A DNA stretch of 64,000 bases, taken from positions 21,315-85,314 of the forward strand of contig JAHBVH010000036.1 of assembly GCA_019637645.1 (NCBI GenBank), in the 5' to 3' direction. Position numbers and translations under genes: made by a program. Origin of the DNA: Caldilineaceae bacterium. GTDB taxonomy: Bacteria > Chloroflexota > Anaerolineae > Caldilineales > Caldilineaceae. The notes below the pieces were generated by a model. That model was given only the letters and a program-made list of their open reading frames with translations, had not been told where the DNA came from and made no database searches. Positions 50,207-59,224 of this stretch are shown in pieces (position 1 is the first letter of the stretch; every line of letters starts with the position of its first letter).

Positions 50207-51192
50207 TGGGGGCGCTGGCGACTGGCGACCGCAGCATCCGTCAGCGCTTGGAGATCGGCATCCACCATCAGCCGCACCAAGCCACGGAAATCGACATTCG
50301 GTTCCCAGCCCAGAATCCGCCCAGCTTTCCCTGGATCGCCGACGAGTAGATCCACTTCGGCGGGGCGATAGAATTTGGGATCCTGCACTACATATTGTTT
50401 CCAATCAAGGTCAAGGTAGCCAAAAGTCTCTTCCACAAATTCTTGTACGCTATGCGTCTCACCCGTCGAGACGACATAATCATCAGGGGCATCTTGCTGG
50501 AGCATCAGCCACATAGCGCGGACATAGTCACCCGCAAAACCCCAATCGCGGCGTGCTTCGAGATTGCCCAAGCGCAACTCGTTGGCCTGCCCCAGTTTAA
50601 TCTTGGCCGCGGCATGGGTGATTTTGTGGGTGACAAATTCCAAGCCACGGCGGGGGCTTTCATGGTTAAAAAGGATCCCAGAGCAGCCAAAGAGATTATA
50701 ACTTTCGCGGTAATTGACTGTAATCCAATGGCCGTAGACCTTGGCAACCCCATAGGGGCTGCGGGGGTAGAAGGGGGTAGCTTCCCGCTGCGGTACTTCC
50801 ATCACCTTGCCAAACATTTCGCTGCTGCTGGCCTGATAGAAACGAATTTTGGGGTCAACCATGCGAATCGCTTCTAACATGCGTGTAACCCCGAGCGCGG
50901 TAAATTCGCCAGTGAGCACCGGTTGATTAAAGCTGGTGGGCACAAAGCTTTGGGCGGCCAAGTTATAGATTTCCGTAGGCCGGTATTGTTGGAGGATCTC
51001 CACCAAGCTCATCTGATCCAATAGATCGCCTTGGACAATTTCGATCTGATCTTGAATATGGGTAATCCGTTCAAAGTTGATCGTACTGGTGCGGCGCACC
51101 ATGCCGATCACCGTATAGCCCTTTTCCAACAATAACTCGGCCAAATAACTGCCATCTTGGCCGGTAACACCAGTAATCAGCGCTGTTGGCAT
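50203..51192 (-). CDS. gmd: GDP-mannose 4,6-dehydratase
   Basis: A 329-aa short-chain dehydrogenase. NAD(P) loop [32 protein letters not shown] specificity region ([13 protein letters not shown]), catalytic SSSEMFG and YGVAK. It makes GDP-4-keto-6-deoxy-mannose for GDP-rhamnose or GDP-fucose. GGAGG precedes the ATG. rmd lies 23 bp upstream. Confidence 0.94.
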   Translation of the reverse strand: MPTALITGVTGQDGSYLAELLLEKGYTVIGMVRRTSTINFERITHIQDQIEIVQGDLLDQMSLVEILQQYRPTEIYNLAAQSFVPTSFNQPVLTGEFTALGVTRMLEAIRMVDPKIRFYQASSSEMFGKVMEVPQREATPFYPRSPYGVAKVYGHWITVNYRESYNLFGCSGILFNHESPRRGLEFVTHKITHAAAKIKLGQANELRLGNLEARRDWGFAGDYVRAMWLMLQQDAPDDYVVSTGETHSVQEFVEETFGYLDLDWKQYVVQDPKFYRPAEVDLLVGDPGKAGRILGWEPNVDFRGLVRLMVDADLQALTDAAVASRQRPQ

Positions 51193-51215
51193 TCACTTCC
51201 TCCATCAAGTTTAGG

Positions 51216-52178
51216 TTAGGATTGACGATGTTGTAACTGCTTACGCCAGTAATTGAGCAAATCCGACAGCGAAGTGCGCAGATCAATTTGCGGCTGCCAA
51301 CCCGTGGCCGCCACCAAACGTTGGTTATCACAAAGACTGGTCGGTACATCACTCGGGCGTAGCCGCGCTGGATCAGTAACAATATGGACATGGGTTGTTG
51401 CCAAATCCAGGAGCGTATCTAATAAGAAGCGTACAGAGTAGCAGCGACCACTGCCAATATTATAGACACCACCACCTTCACCCCGCGTCACCAGCAACCA
51501 ATAGGCGCGGACAACATCACGGACATCGGTGAAATCACGTTCCGCATCAAGATTCCCCACGGAGACCGTGGCTTCCCGTAGGCCAGCCTCGATCTCGGCG
51601 ATTTGATGGGCAAAGGCACTGGCCACAAAATCATCGGCCTGATTGGGGCCGATGTGGTTAAAGCTGCGGGCGCGAATCGTAGGCAGTTGATGGCTATGCC
51701 AATATTGCAAGGCCATCATATCTTGCGCAATTTTGCTCACACCATAGGGATTATTGGGGCGAAAAGGGGTAGTTTCCCTGATCGGCAAATCGGTGGCTTG
51801 CACCAAGCCGTAGACCTCATTGGAGGTCACGACTAAGGTACGGCAATGGGGAGTCCAGCGGCGCAGGGCTTCGAGCAAATGCAGCTGACACTGAATATTT
51901 AATTCATAGGTAGTCCACGGTTGCCGCCAACTGCCGCCGACATCACTCCAAGCCGCCAAATGCATGGTCACATCGGGTTGAATTTCTTGGATAGTCTCGC
52001 TTACCCACAGCGCATTACGCAGATCACCGCGGTGGAGCTGTAAATGGGTGGCCAGATGCTGGATCCGGTGTTCATGGCGATGGACAATGCCATACACCTC
52101 GACTTCATGCTCTCGCACGAGATAATCCGCTAAATGGCTGCCCGCAAAACCGGCAATGCCTGTAATTAAAACGCGCAA
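51216..52178 (-). CDS. rmd: GDP-4-keto-6-deoxy-mannose reductase
   Basis: A 320-aa extended short-chain dehydrogenase. It has LITGIAGFAGSHLADYLV, TSNEVYG and YGVSK for catalysis, and HIGPNQADDF common to Rmd proteins. It reduces the Gmd product to GDP-D-rhamnose. The initiation codon is TTG with AAGGAG ten bases upstream. Paired with gmd on the same strand. An epimerase alternative (GDP-fucose synthase) is less likely because the family sequence is Rmd-like. Confidence 0.85.
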   Translation of the reverse strand: MRVLITGIAGFAGSHLADYLVREHEVEVYGIVHRHEHRIQHLATHLQLHRGDLRNALWVSETIQEIQPDVTMHLAAWSDVGGSWRQPWTTYELNIQCQLHLLEALRRWTPHCRTLVVTSNEVYGLVQATDLPIRETTPFRPNNPYGVSKIAQDMMALQYWHSHQLPTIRARSFNHIGPNQADDFVASAFAHQIAEIEAGLREATVSVGNLDAERDFTDVRDVVRAYWLLVTRGEGGGVYNIGSGRCYSVRFLLDTLLDLATTHVHIVTDPARLRPSDVPTSLCDNQRLVAATGWQPQIDLRTSLSDLLNYWRKQLQHRQS

Positions 52179-52239
52179 GCTTTTTCCACTCCTTATGCAT
52201 CGTCGGTTTTACAGCATACCAAACCGATGCCAGTTCGAT

Positions 52240-54861
52240 TTATGGCGACTTGCCGTAGAGGCGCGTATAGTGATACAACCCAACCGTAATCGATTGTACA
52301 TAGATGCGCGGCTCATTGATCGTGAGGAACTCAACAAACAACGTATCGTCTGTGCCGATGAGATCACGCCAATACTCAGCATTGCCTGGTCCTGCATTAT
52401 ACCCTACCAATGCCGAAACCAAATTACCTTCTAGGTAACTGCGTGTCCAATTCAGGTAATAGGCACCAAACTGAAGATTGATGTAGGGACGGTAGATCAT
52501 CTCGTTGGTATAGTCGGGGTGTCCTAACCGTTCCGCCACCCAATGCCCGGTATCCGGGATAATCTGCGCGAGCCCTTGTGCTGCAGCATAGGAACGCGCC
52601 CCCTCTTCAAAAAGACTCTCCTGGCGGATCAGACTAAAGTAGAGGAGTGGATTAATTTGGTGCGCCAACGCTTCTTTGGTAATCAGTTCACCAAAAGGCT
52701 GCGGATAAGAGCGGCGCTGGAGGAAAAGCGGGGCATCTTCCACCAGACGGGCAGGGCTAAACTCAAGTAAACGGCTCATTGCCAGCAGACTTAGGCTATA
52801 GGCCCCCATCTTTTCTAAGGCCAGACTCAGGGCATAGAGGGCGCGCGGATTGTCTCGGTTGCGTTGGTAGACGCGGTCGAGCGCGGTGAGACCGTCACCG
52901 CGTTGATTGACCGCCAACAAAAAGCCACCGAGCAACAAGTCTTGGTCTTCTGCCAACGCGGCGGGCAACGTGGCTAGTTCGGCCACCGGTGCTTTGATCC
53001 ACTCCTGTAGCCACTGTTCGGCAAAGGCTTGGCTGCCATCATCATGCGGGAGCGTTGTCGGCGGGCCAGCAATCGCGGGCATAGCGTTGAGGAAATTGCC
53101 CGCAACAAGCGGCGTTTGGCGCAAGGATTGGGCCGCTAGGATCCCATAGTAAATATCGGGGGCGCGCTCGACCAATGCCTGCCATTCGGCCCGTGCTTCA
53201 CTCTTCTGCCCATTGGCATTGTGGGCGCGGCCCAACCAATAGGCCACGGCGGACCAACTGTACTCGGGATATTGGCTCTGCAGACGCTGCAAGGGGGTAA
53301 TGGCCTGGGCATAGTTGCCCTGCTGATAGGCACTCAAACTGACGGCATAGAGAGCGGCGGGTGTACGGGGGCTAGCGGGGAATGTATCTGCCAACGCCAG
53401 AAAATCTGTGGCTGCTTCGGCAGGGTTATTACTCCGCATGGCACGCAGACCGCTTTGCCAAAGCGCCTCTGGAGCCAAAGCATCCGCCGGATAGTCACGG
53501 GCAAAGGTACGATAGATGCGGCGTGCGCCCACCGCGTCGTCCTTGCCCAAAAGCGCCGCGGCTTTATCCAACCAGGCTTGTCCAAAACAAACGCAAGTGG
53601 GGTGATTGGCAATCACCTGATCCAACGAGGCAATGGCCGCGTCATAATTTTCGCTTTGCAGTTGGGCTTGCCCGATCCCGTGCAAAGCCTGCCCCACCCG
53701 GCTGTCCGTCGGATCAGCGGCAGCCAGATAGGCTTGATAGGCATTAATAGCGGGCAACCAGGCCCCAGCCTTCAGATCAATATAACCCCGCTGGTAAAGA
53801 TCAAAGGCGACATTGCGATTCACGAGTTCGATCAAGGCGGCGTACGCAGCACCACTCTCTGGGGATTCCGCCGTAGCCGCCTGCCAACGGGCAATAGCAC
53901 CCGGAATATCGCCTGCGCTCGCCAACGCTTTGCCTGCCTCGTTTTGAATGGTGGCGCGATAGCCGCTATTCTGGGCGATGGCCAAAATCTCGTCATAGGC
54001 AGCAACGGCTTCTGGATAGCGCGCGGCGCCGCTATAGGTGGTTGCTAACGTTTCCAATAGGCGGGCACGGGTCACGGTATCGGTAGCCGCATCGGCGGCC
54101 CGGCGATAGGCTGCGGCGGCCCCCGCGCGATCACCGGCGGCTAAATAGGCCGTGGCAATCCGTGTTTGGACAAATTCCGCGGCCCACGGTGCCACTTCGA
54201 GAAAACGCCAGTAGGCGGCAATGGCTTGCGTCTGATCACCCGTTGCCGCCAACGCTTCGCCGCGTAAAAATTCCATCCGCGCCGCTAATTCGGCATCGGG
54301 TTGCGCCGTAGCCCCCGCCGCCGTCACCTCGGTCTGGGCAAGTAAAGGTAAGGCCGCAGCCGGTGTGCCCTCGGCCAGATAGAGGCGCGCCAGTTCATAG
54401 GTAGCCGCTTGTTGTAGAGCAGGATCCAGATCAGGCAACGCCAGCAACGCCAGCAACACGGCGCGGGCGGCAGCGTAATCACCGACGCGCTGCAGTTGAC
54501 GACCCTGGGCTAATTGTTCAGCTGGCAAGGCGGTGGCGGCAGGAGTTGGCGACAAGGTCGGGGTTGAGACAGCAGTAGCTGGCCCTGCAGTTCCTGGCTG
54601 TTTGACCGCTGGGGTTGCCGTAAAGGTGGGCTGCAAATTGGTTGACGCTGCAACAGGGGCTTCAACGGGGAGTGTGGTCGCGGTTGCGCCGGCGGTGCTG
54701 TCATTGGCAGCCTCGGTTCGATCCCGACAGCCTGTGAGCACAAGGAGCAAACAAAATAGCATAGCGGCTGCCCCGCACGACGGCCAACCACGGGCCATTG
54801 GCGGCCAGTGGCGGTGGTAGCACAGTCGCACAGCCTGGTTCACCTGATGGGTCAGATTCAT
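52240..54861 (-). CDS. Lytic transglycosylase lipoprotein with TPR array
   Basis: An 873-aa exported murein hydrolase. It has a lipobox LLVLTGC near residue 45, a Thr/Ala-rich linker, TPR-like repeats (about 120-640) and a C-terminal SLT domain with the catalytic Glu in SLIRQESLFEEGARS and QGLAQIIPDTG. It cleaves the glycan strand of peptidoglycan, forming anhydro-muramyl ends. The ATG at 54861 is preferred over 54870 because AGGT lies nine bases before; an upstream frame to 54906 runs into a terminator. Followed closely by rmd. Confidence 0.85.
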   Translation of the reverse strand: MNLTHQVNQAVRLCYHRHWPPMARGWPSCGAAAMLFCLLLVLTGCRDRTEAANDSTAGATATTLPVEAPVAASTNLQPTFTATPAVKQPGTAGPATAVSTPTLSPTPAATALPAEQLAQGRQLQRVGDYAAARAVLLALLALPDLDPALQQAATYELARLYLAEGTPAAALPLLAQTEVTAAGATAQPDAELAARMEFLRGEALAATGDQTQAIAAYWRFLEVAPWAAEFVQTRIATAYLAAGDRAGAAAAYRRAADAATDTVTRARLLETLATTYSGAARYPEAVAAYDEILAIAQNSGYRATIQNEAGKALASAGDIPGAIARWQAATAESPESGAAYAALIELVNRNVAFDLYQRGYIDLKAGAWLPAINAYQAYLAAADPTDSRVGQALHGIGQAQLQSENYDAAIASLDQVIANHPTCVCFGQAWLDKAAALLGKDDAVGARRIYRTFARDYPADALAPEALWQSGLRAMRSNNPAEAATDFLALADTFPASPRTPAALYAVSLSAYQQGNYAQAITPLQRLQSQYPEYSWSAVAYWLGRAHNANGQKSEARAEWQALVERAPDIYYGILAAQSLRQTPLVAGNFLNAMPAIAGPPTTLPHDDGSQAFAEQWLQEWIKAPVAELATLPAALAEDQDLLLGGFLLAVNQRGDGLTALDRVYQRNRDNPRALYALSLALEKMGAYSLSLLAMSRLLEFSPARLVEDAPLFLQRRSYPQPFGELITKEALAHQINPLLYFSLIRQESLFEEGARSYAAAQGLAQIIPDTGHWVAERLGHPDYTNEMIYRPYINLQFGAYYLNWTRSYLEGNLVSALVGYNAGPGNAEYWRDLIGTDDTLFVEFLTINEPRIYVQSITVGLYHYTRLYGKSP

Positions 54862-54904
54862 AGTTATCATACCTGTAATAGTACGCGATGAGCGTAGATC
54901 CAAC

Positions 54905-54933
54905 AAAAAAAGGGACGCACGCGTGTGCGCCCC
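54905..54933 (-). terminator. Intrinsic terminator of the six-PAS kinase gene
   Basis: On the minus strand GGGGCGCAC, ACGC and GTGCGTCCC form a 9-bp stem (one G-U) followed by seven T residues. Confidence 0.8.
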
Positions 54934-54997
54934 CCCACTATAATAGTGAGAACGTTAGCCAGGTCTTATAGGTTCCCCAAGCTAGCGACACGCAGTG

Positions 54998-55065
54998 TAA
55001 CTAAGGAGTCAAGGTAACTAAGGAGTCAAGGTAACTAAGGAGTCAAGATGACTAAGGAGTCAAGA
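54998..55065. repeat. 17-bp tandem repeat, four copies
   Basis: TAACTAAGGAGTCAAGG occurs four times with small changes in the last two units, after the six-PAS kinase stop codon. Confidence 0.9.
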
Positions 55066-55112
55066 TGACAAGATGTTATCTTCATGCCTAAGGAAGGGAC
55101 AGTGGCTGTCGC

Positions 55113-58100
55113 TTAAATGTCCTTTTCCACGGATAGCATGGGCGGAATACGCACGGTAAACGTTGTGCCGATACCTGCTTGGCTGGCAACGCTAATGGTG
55201 CCACCATGGCGTTCGACTGACTCTTTGGCAATGGCGAGGCCCAAACCCGTCCCTGAAATAGTACCGACATTGCTGGCACGATGGAAAGGTTCAAAGAGAT
55301 GCTTCAGATCGGCTTCTGGGATACCAATACCTTCATCGCGCACCTGAAAGACCAGCCCAGCCGCTGTATAGGTGACATTGACAAAGACCGCGCCGGCCTG
55401 GGGCGAATATTTGATGGCATTGGCGAGCAAATTGTTAATGATCTGGCGCATCAGCCGTTTATCTAGTTTCAGCAGGGGGGGGATAGGCTCGCAGATGTAG
55501 CGCAGGTCATGAAGAACGGTTTCCTGTGCCTGAAACTCCTCCATCACGTTGCGGCAGAGACCATCAAAATCCAGCGCCACAGGGTTGAACTCGGAGCGAC
55601 GGGCCTGGATCTGCGCCAATTGCAACACGTCTTCGATAATGTCATTCAGATAATGAACTTGATCTTGGATCTTCTCCAGGCGGCGAGTAATCTGTTCATC
55701 GCTCAGCTTATGGCGATAAGCGCGCAGGGTTTCTGCCAAAGAGGAGATTGTCGTAAGTGGCGTGCGAAATTCATGGGATGCCATAGAGACGAAGCGCGAT
55801 TTGAGTTCGCTCAGTTCGCGTTCAGTCTGGAAGGCATGCTGGAGGGTCTCTTCGGCCTGTTTGCGGGTTGTAATGTCGGAAGCGACCAGCAACACTCGAT
55901 CATAGCCTTCGTTACTGTTCTGCAGGGGAATGAGGTTTGCCTGATAACAACGGCCATCGATCATGGTTTCGGGAATAAACAAAGGCTCACCACTGGCAAG
56001 CGTCGTCAGTTCTTGCTCGTGGAAGCGGGGAATATCCGCCGTCGGCTGTAGATCGACACCCCGCTGCCCGACCACAGCCATGGGTGTCATCCGATAAATC
56101 TGGGCAGTTGGGGCGTTCACTAATTTAAAATAGCCAGCGCGATCTTTCACCCAAATCAAATTGGGTACACTATCAATGACCATTTGCAAGAAGTCACGTT
56201 GCACCCGTAGCGCTTCCGCGGCTTGCTTGCGTTCGGTAATATCCATGATAAAGCTGCCGACTTGGTGCTCCGTAAAACTCAACTGAATTTCAACCGGAAA
56301 CTCACTCCCATCTTTGCGCACCGCAAAGAGACTACGGTCGCTAGCCATACGCCGTACGCCAGGTCTAGCCATATAATTAGAGCGAAGTGCGGGATGGTGT
56401 CCACGTACCGCCTCAGGCACCAGTATATCGACCGATTGACCAATGAGTTCAGCCTTGGTATAACCAAAGAGCTGTTCCGCTTGATCATTCATCAAGGTGA
56501 TCTTCCCTTGATGATCCGAAATCAAAATGGCTAGCGGTGCGACTTCCACCAATAGCCGGAATTTCTCTTCATTTTCTCGGATTGCTTGTTGTGCCTGTTT
56601 CAGCTCGGTAATATCGTAACTGGTTGCACGGCTTTCCAGAAAGCGCCCATTGGCGTCATACAGCGCGCGGGAACTCAACAGGATGGTCATTTGTGTGCCA
56701 TCCTTGCAGCTTAGTTCAAACTCGGCATCTTTCACCCATCCTTGCTCTTTTAAGTGGGCAAAGACGGTCTGAAAGGCGGCTTGGCTGGCTGGGGTCAAAA
56801 TATCAGTCATTTTCAGACGACCGATCACTTCAGCACGATGGTAGCCAAGCCACTGGAGTTCGGTGTCGTTCATTTGAACAAAGCAGCCCTCGGCATCGAT
56901 CGAATGGTAGCCACAGGGGGCTTCATTATAGAGGGCCTTGACCTCAGCCGCATAACTTTGGAGAGCCTCTTCGGCTTGCTTGCGTTTGGTAACATCTCGA
57001 TTAATGATAACAACGCCATAAGGAACACCGACCTCATCATGCAACACCGTTAGCGCGCTCGCAATGTGTAGCCTGGTACCATTCTTGTGTTGTTGGGCAA
57101 TTTCACCGTGCCAGCTCCCTTGCTCAAGCAGGGCATGCTTGGCTTGTTCATAGGTCATACTTGGACCATAGTCGGTCTGTAAGAGGTTGGTAAGCTGCTT
57201 CCCAATCGCCTCTTCGGCGCGCCAACCGTAGACAACTTCTGCCGCCCGATTCCAACTCTGGATCCAACAATCAAGATCCATGGTGATGACAGCATCGCTC
57301 ACTTGCTCTTGGAGGCTCGCATAGAAACGCAGTTCGGCTGTACGCTCGGCCACGCGGCGTTCCAGATGGGCCACATGGTCGGCATTTTCTAGGGCTAAGC
57401 TTGCATAACGGGCAAAGACTTGTAGCTTTTCAATGTCCGCGGGCTGGAAATGATGTGGCGTGGCACTGTTCGCGATCAGCATGCCAATAATTTTGCCGCG
57501 TAACTCGATGGGAATACCAATCGAAGAGCGGATCCAAGCGATGATTGGTAGAGGAACCCACTCTGGTGCAACATGGGTATCGGGCACCCAATAAGGTTGA
57601 TGGGTATCCAGTACATGTTTAAACAGAGGCGAATCGAGCGAAAAACGATAGTGGTTCCAAAATTCCTCGGCAGCTGGTGCAAAGCCGCGCCAATAGGCGA
57701 CGCGTCCGTAGGCATTTTCAAATAACAAGATACTCCCTGCTTCGCTCGGCACGACGGTTGCCGCCAAGGTGAGGATCTGTTTTAAGACATTTTCCACATC
57801 CAGAGAGCTCGTCAGCATAGCCAAGCTATCGCGCAACGCTTCGGCATAACGACGCTGCTCACGCTCGGCATCTTCTGCGTGTTTACGCTCCGTAATGTCG
57901 CGTCCTACACTCTGGTATTCGATAACTTGGTTATGGGCATCGACGATCACCTGATTGGTCCACTGAAACCAATGTAATGCTCCATCTGCCGAGCGGATCG
58001 GATTTTCGTAAATACCGGTTCGATTATCGGGGTTAAGCGTAGAAAGATGGGCATACACAGGTGCCTGATATTCGGGCAAAATCACATCAGCAATCGGTTG

Positions 58101-58784
58101 GCCGAGTAGGTCAGGCGGCCGTTTACCAAAAGCTTTGCTATAGGGGCGGTTGACAAAGGTTAATTTAAAATCTGGGGTGAAGCGACAAATGAGATCAGTC
58201 TGATCTTCCACCACGCGACGATAGCGCTCTTCACTCTGTTCTAAAGCCAACTCGGCCTCTTTGAGTTGTGTGATATCTTCAATAACCGAAATAAAATAAG
58301 CCGGAGTACCCCCCTCATCGCGGACCAAACTCGCGGTAAGGCTTGCCCAAATCAGCCCCCATTGTTTATGCAAATAGCGCTTTTGCATGGTGTAGGTTGA
58401 AATTTCACCAGCGAGCATTTGCGCAGCATGGTCGAGATCAATCATTAGGTCCTCAGGATAGGTAATGTCCTGAAAGCTTAGCTGGAGCAACTCTTCCCTG
58501 GTATAACCCAAAATATGACAGAGATGTTGATTAACGCGTAACCAACGCCCATCCGGCGCGACATGGGCGATCCCAACAGGGGCTTGGTCAAAGGTTGTAC
58601 GATAGAGGGCTTCTCTGTGCTGTAAGGGTGTTAGTTCATCCTGTAAGGCCCTCACCTGTGCTTGTAACGCGGCAAGATGCTGTCCCATTGCTTCAGATGG
58701 CTCGTGGGGGTATCCTGCCATTGTTAGATCGGAGTCAGGCATTAGCTCCGTCTTCTGGGGGGGTAGAAGTAATGGATCTCGCAT
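55113..58784 (-). CDS. Multi-sensor histidine kinase with six PAS and one GAF domain
   Basis: A 1223-aa soluble-looking kinase. An N-terminal coiled coil (about 30-55) precedes PAS domains near 60, 185, 490, 615, 740 and 860, with a GAF domain at about 330-470. HisKA has SMASHEFRTPLTT (about residue 1010) and the HATPase domain has NAIKYSPQ, DEGIGI and GTGLGLAI. AGGTGAG precedes the ATG. No receiver domain or partner regulator is adjacent, so it probably phosphorylates a distant regulator. Several PAS domains suggest integration of redox, light or small-ligand signals; none can be named. Confidence 0.88.
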   Translation of the reverse strand: MRDPLLLPPQKTELMPDSDLTMAGYPHEPSEAMGQHLAALQAQVRALQDELTPLQHREALYRTTFDQAPVGIAHVAPDGRWLRVNQHLCHILGYTREELLQLSFQDITYPEDLMIDLDHAAQMLAGEISTYTMQKRYLHKQWGLIWASLTASLVRDEGGTPAYFISVIEDITQLKEAELALEQSEERYRRVVEDQTDLICRFTPDFKLTFVNRPYSKAFGKRPPDLLGQPIADVILPEYQAPVYAHLSTLNPDNRTGIYENPIRSADGALHWFQWTNQVIVDAHNQVIEYQSVGRDITERKHAEDAEREQRRYAEALRDSLAMLTSSLDVENVLKQILTLAATVVPSEAGSILLFENAYGRVAYWRGFAPAAEEFWNHYRFSLDSPLFKHVLDTHQPYWVPDTHVAPEWVPLPIIAWIRSSIGIPIELRGKIIGMLIANSATPHHFQPADIEKLQVFARYASLALENADHVAHLERRVAERTAELRFYASLQEQVSDAVITMDLDCWIQSWNRAAEVVYGWRAEEAIGKQLTNLLQTDYGPSMTYEQAKHALLEQGSWHGEIAQQHKNGTRLHIASALTVLHDEVGVPYGVVIINRDVTKRKQAEEALQSYAAEVKALYNEAPCGYHSIDAEGCFVQMNDTELQWLGYHRAEVIGRLKMTDILTPASQAAFQTVFAHLKEQGWVKDAEFELSCKDGTQMTILLSSRALYDANGRFLESRATSYDITELKQAQQAIRENEEKFRLLVEVAPLAILISDHQGKITLMNDQAEQLFGYTKAELIGQSVDILVPEAVRGHHPALRSNYMARPGVRRMASDRSLFAVRKDGSEFPVEIQLSFTEHQVGSFIMDITERKQAAEALRVQRDFLQMVIDSVPNLIWVKDRAGYFKLVNAPTAQIYRMTPMAVVGQRGVDLQPTADIPRFHEQELTTLASGEPLFIPETMIDGRCYQANLIPLQNSNEGYDRVLLVASDITTRKQAEETLQHAFQTERELSELKSRFVSMASHEFRTPLTTISSLAETLRAYRHKLSDEQITRRLEKIQDQVHYLNDIIEDVLQLAQIQARRSEFNPVALDFDGLCRNVMEEFQAQETVLHDLRYICEPIPPLLKLDKRLMRQIINNLLANAIKYSPQAGAVFVNVTYTAAGLVFQVRDEGIGIPEADLKHLFEPFHRASNVGTISGTGLGLAIAKESVERHGGTISVASQAGIGTTFTVRIPPMLSVEKDI

Positions 58785-58959
58785 AAGTTACTCACCTAAT
58801 TCTGCTTGGTCGACAGACAACGTAATAGCAAACTTGGATTAAGCTCCACAGCAATCTGTACATACACAAATTGCCTTATATTTTTCTACCATAAATCCAC
58901 TACTAGACCATGGCATCCACAAAAATGTAATCTTACAGTTAAGTAAGTTAAGATTTCCA

Positions 58960-58989
58960 TATATAGCCATAACATGTTTTGTTTGTCAA
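58960..58989 (-). promoter_or_regulatory. Likely promoter of the six-PAS kinase
   Basis: On the minus strand TTGACA (58989-58984), an 18-bp spacer and TATATA (58965-58960). An inverted repeat TTGTTTG, CAAACAA overlaps the -35 hexamer. Confidence 0.5.
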
Positions 58990-59141
58990 ACAAGTCGCCT
59001 AGAGAGGTGGGTAAACGATAAGCTGCTTCCCCGTAGTGAGAATAAGGGGGTGCAACGCCCCTAGGAAAGACCTGCAAGCATCCTCGCTTGGGCTAGCAGC
59101 AAAGCGAAGCAACGGTTTGAATCGGCATTTGGACGCGCTCA

Positions 59142-59207
59142 TACTGGAAAGGGTCTTTCGTTAGCGGTTGTGGAAGCCCTAGCGCCAACGAAAGACCCTT
59201 TCCAGTA
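59142..59207. terminator. 21-bp-stem hairpin after the PBP gene
   Basis: Arms of 21 bp (beginning TACTGGAAAGGG and ending CCCTTTCCAGTA) enclose a 24-base loop. It lies just after the PBP stop on that strand, without a long T run, so termination is likely but not certain. Confidence 0.55.
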
Positions 59208-59224
59208 AATAGCAAAGGAGGGTG

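Larger units (their letters stand above)
58785..59224. other. Intergenic region between the PBP gene and the six-PAS kinase
   Basis: A 440-bp gap. It holds a likely kinase promoter (58960-58989) and a strong hairpin (59142-59207) after the PBP gene. No gene is seen. Confidence 0.5.

Noticed and set aside
54998..55065. CRISPR-like array (four 17-bp units)
   Set aside because: Units are directly adjacent without spacers, and no cas gene is nearby. The same applies to the 7-bp, 14-bp and 16-bp repeats.
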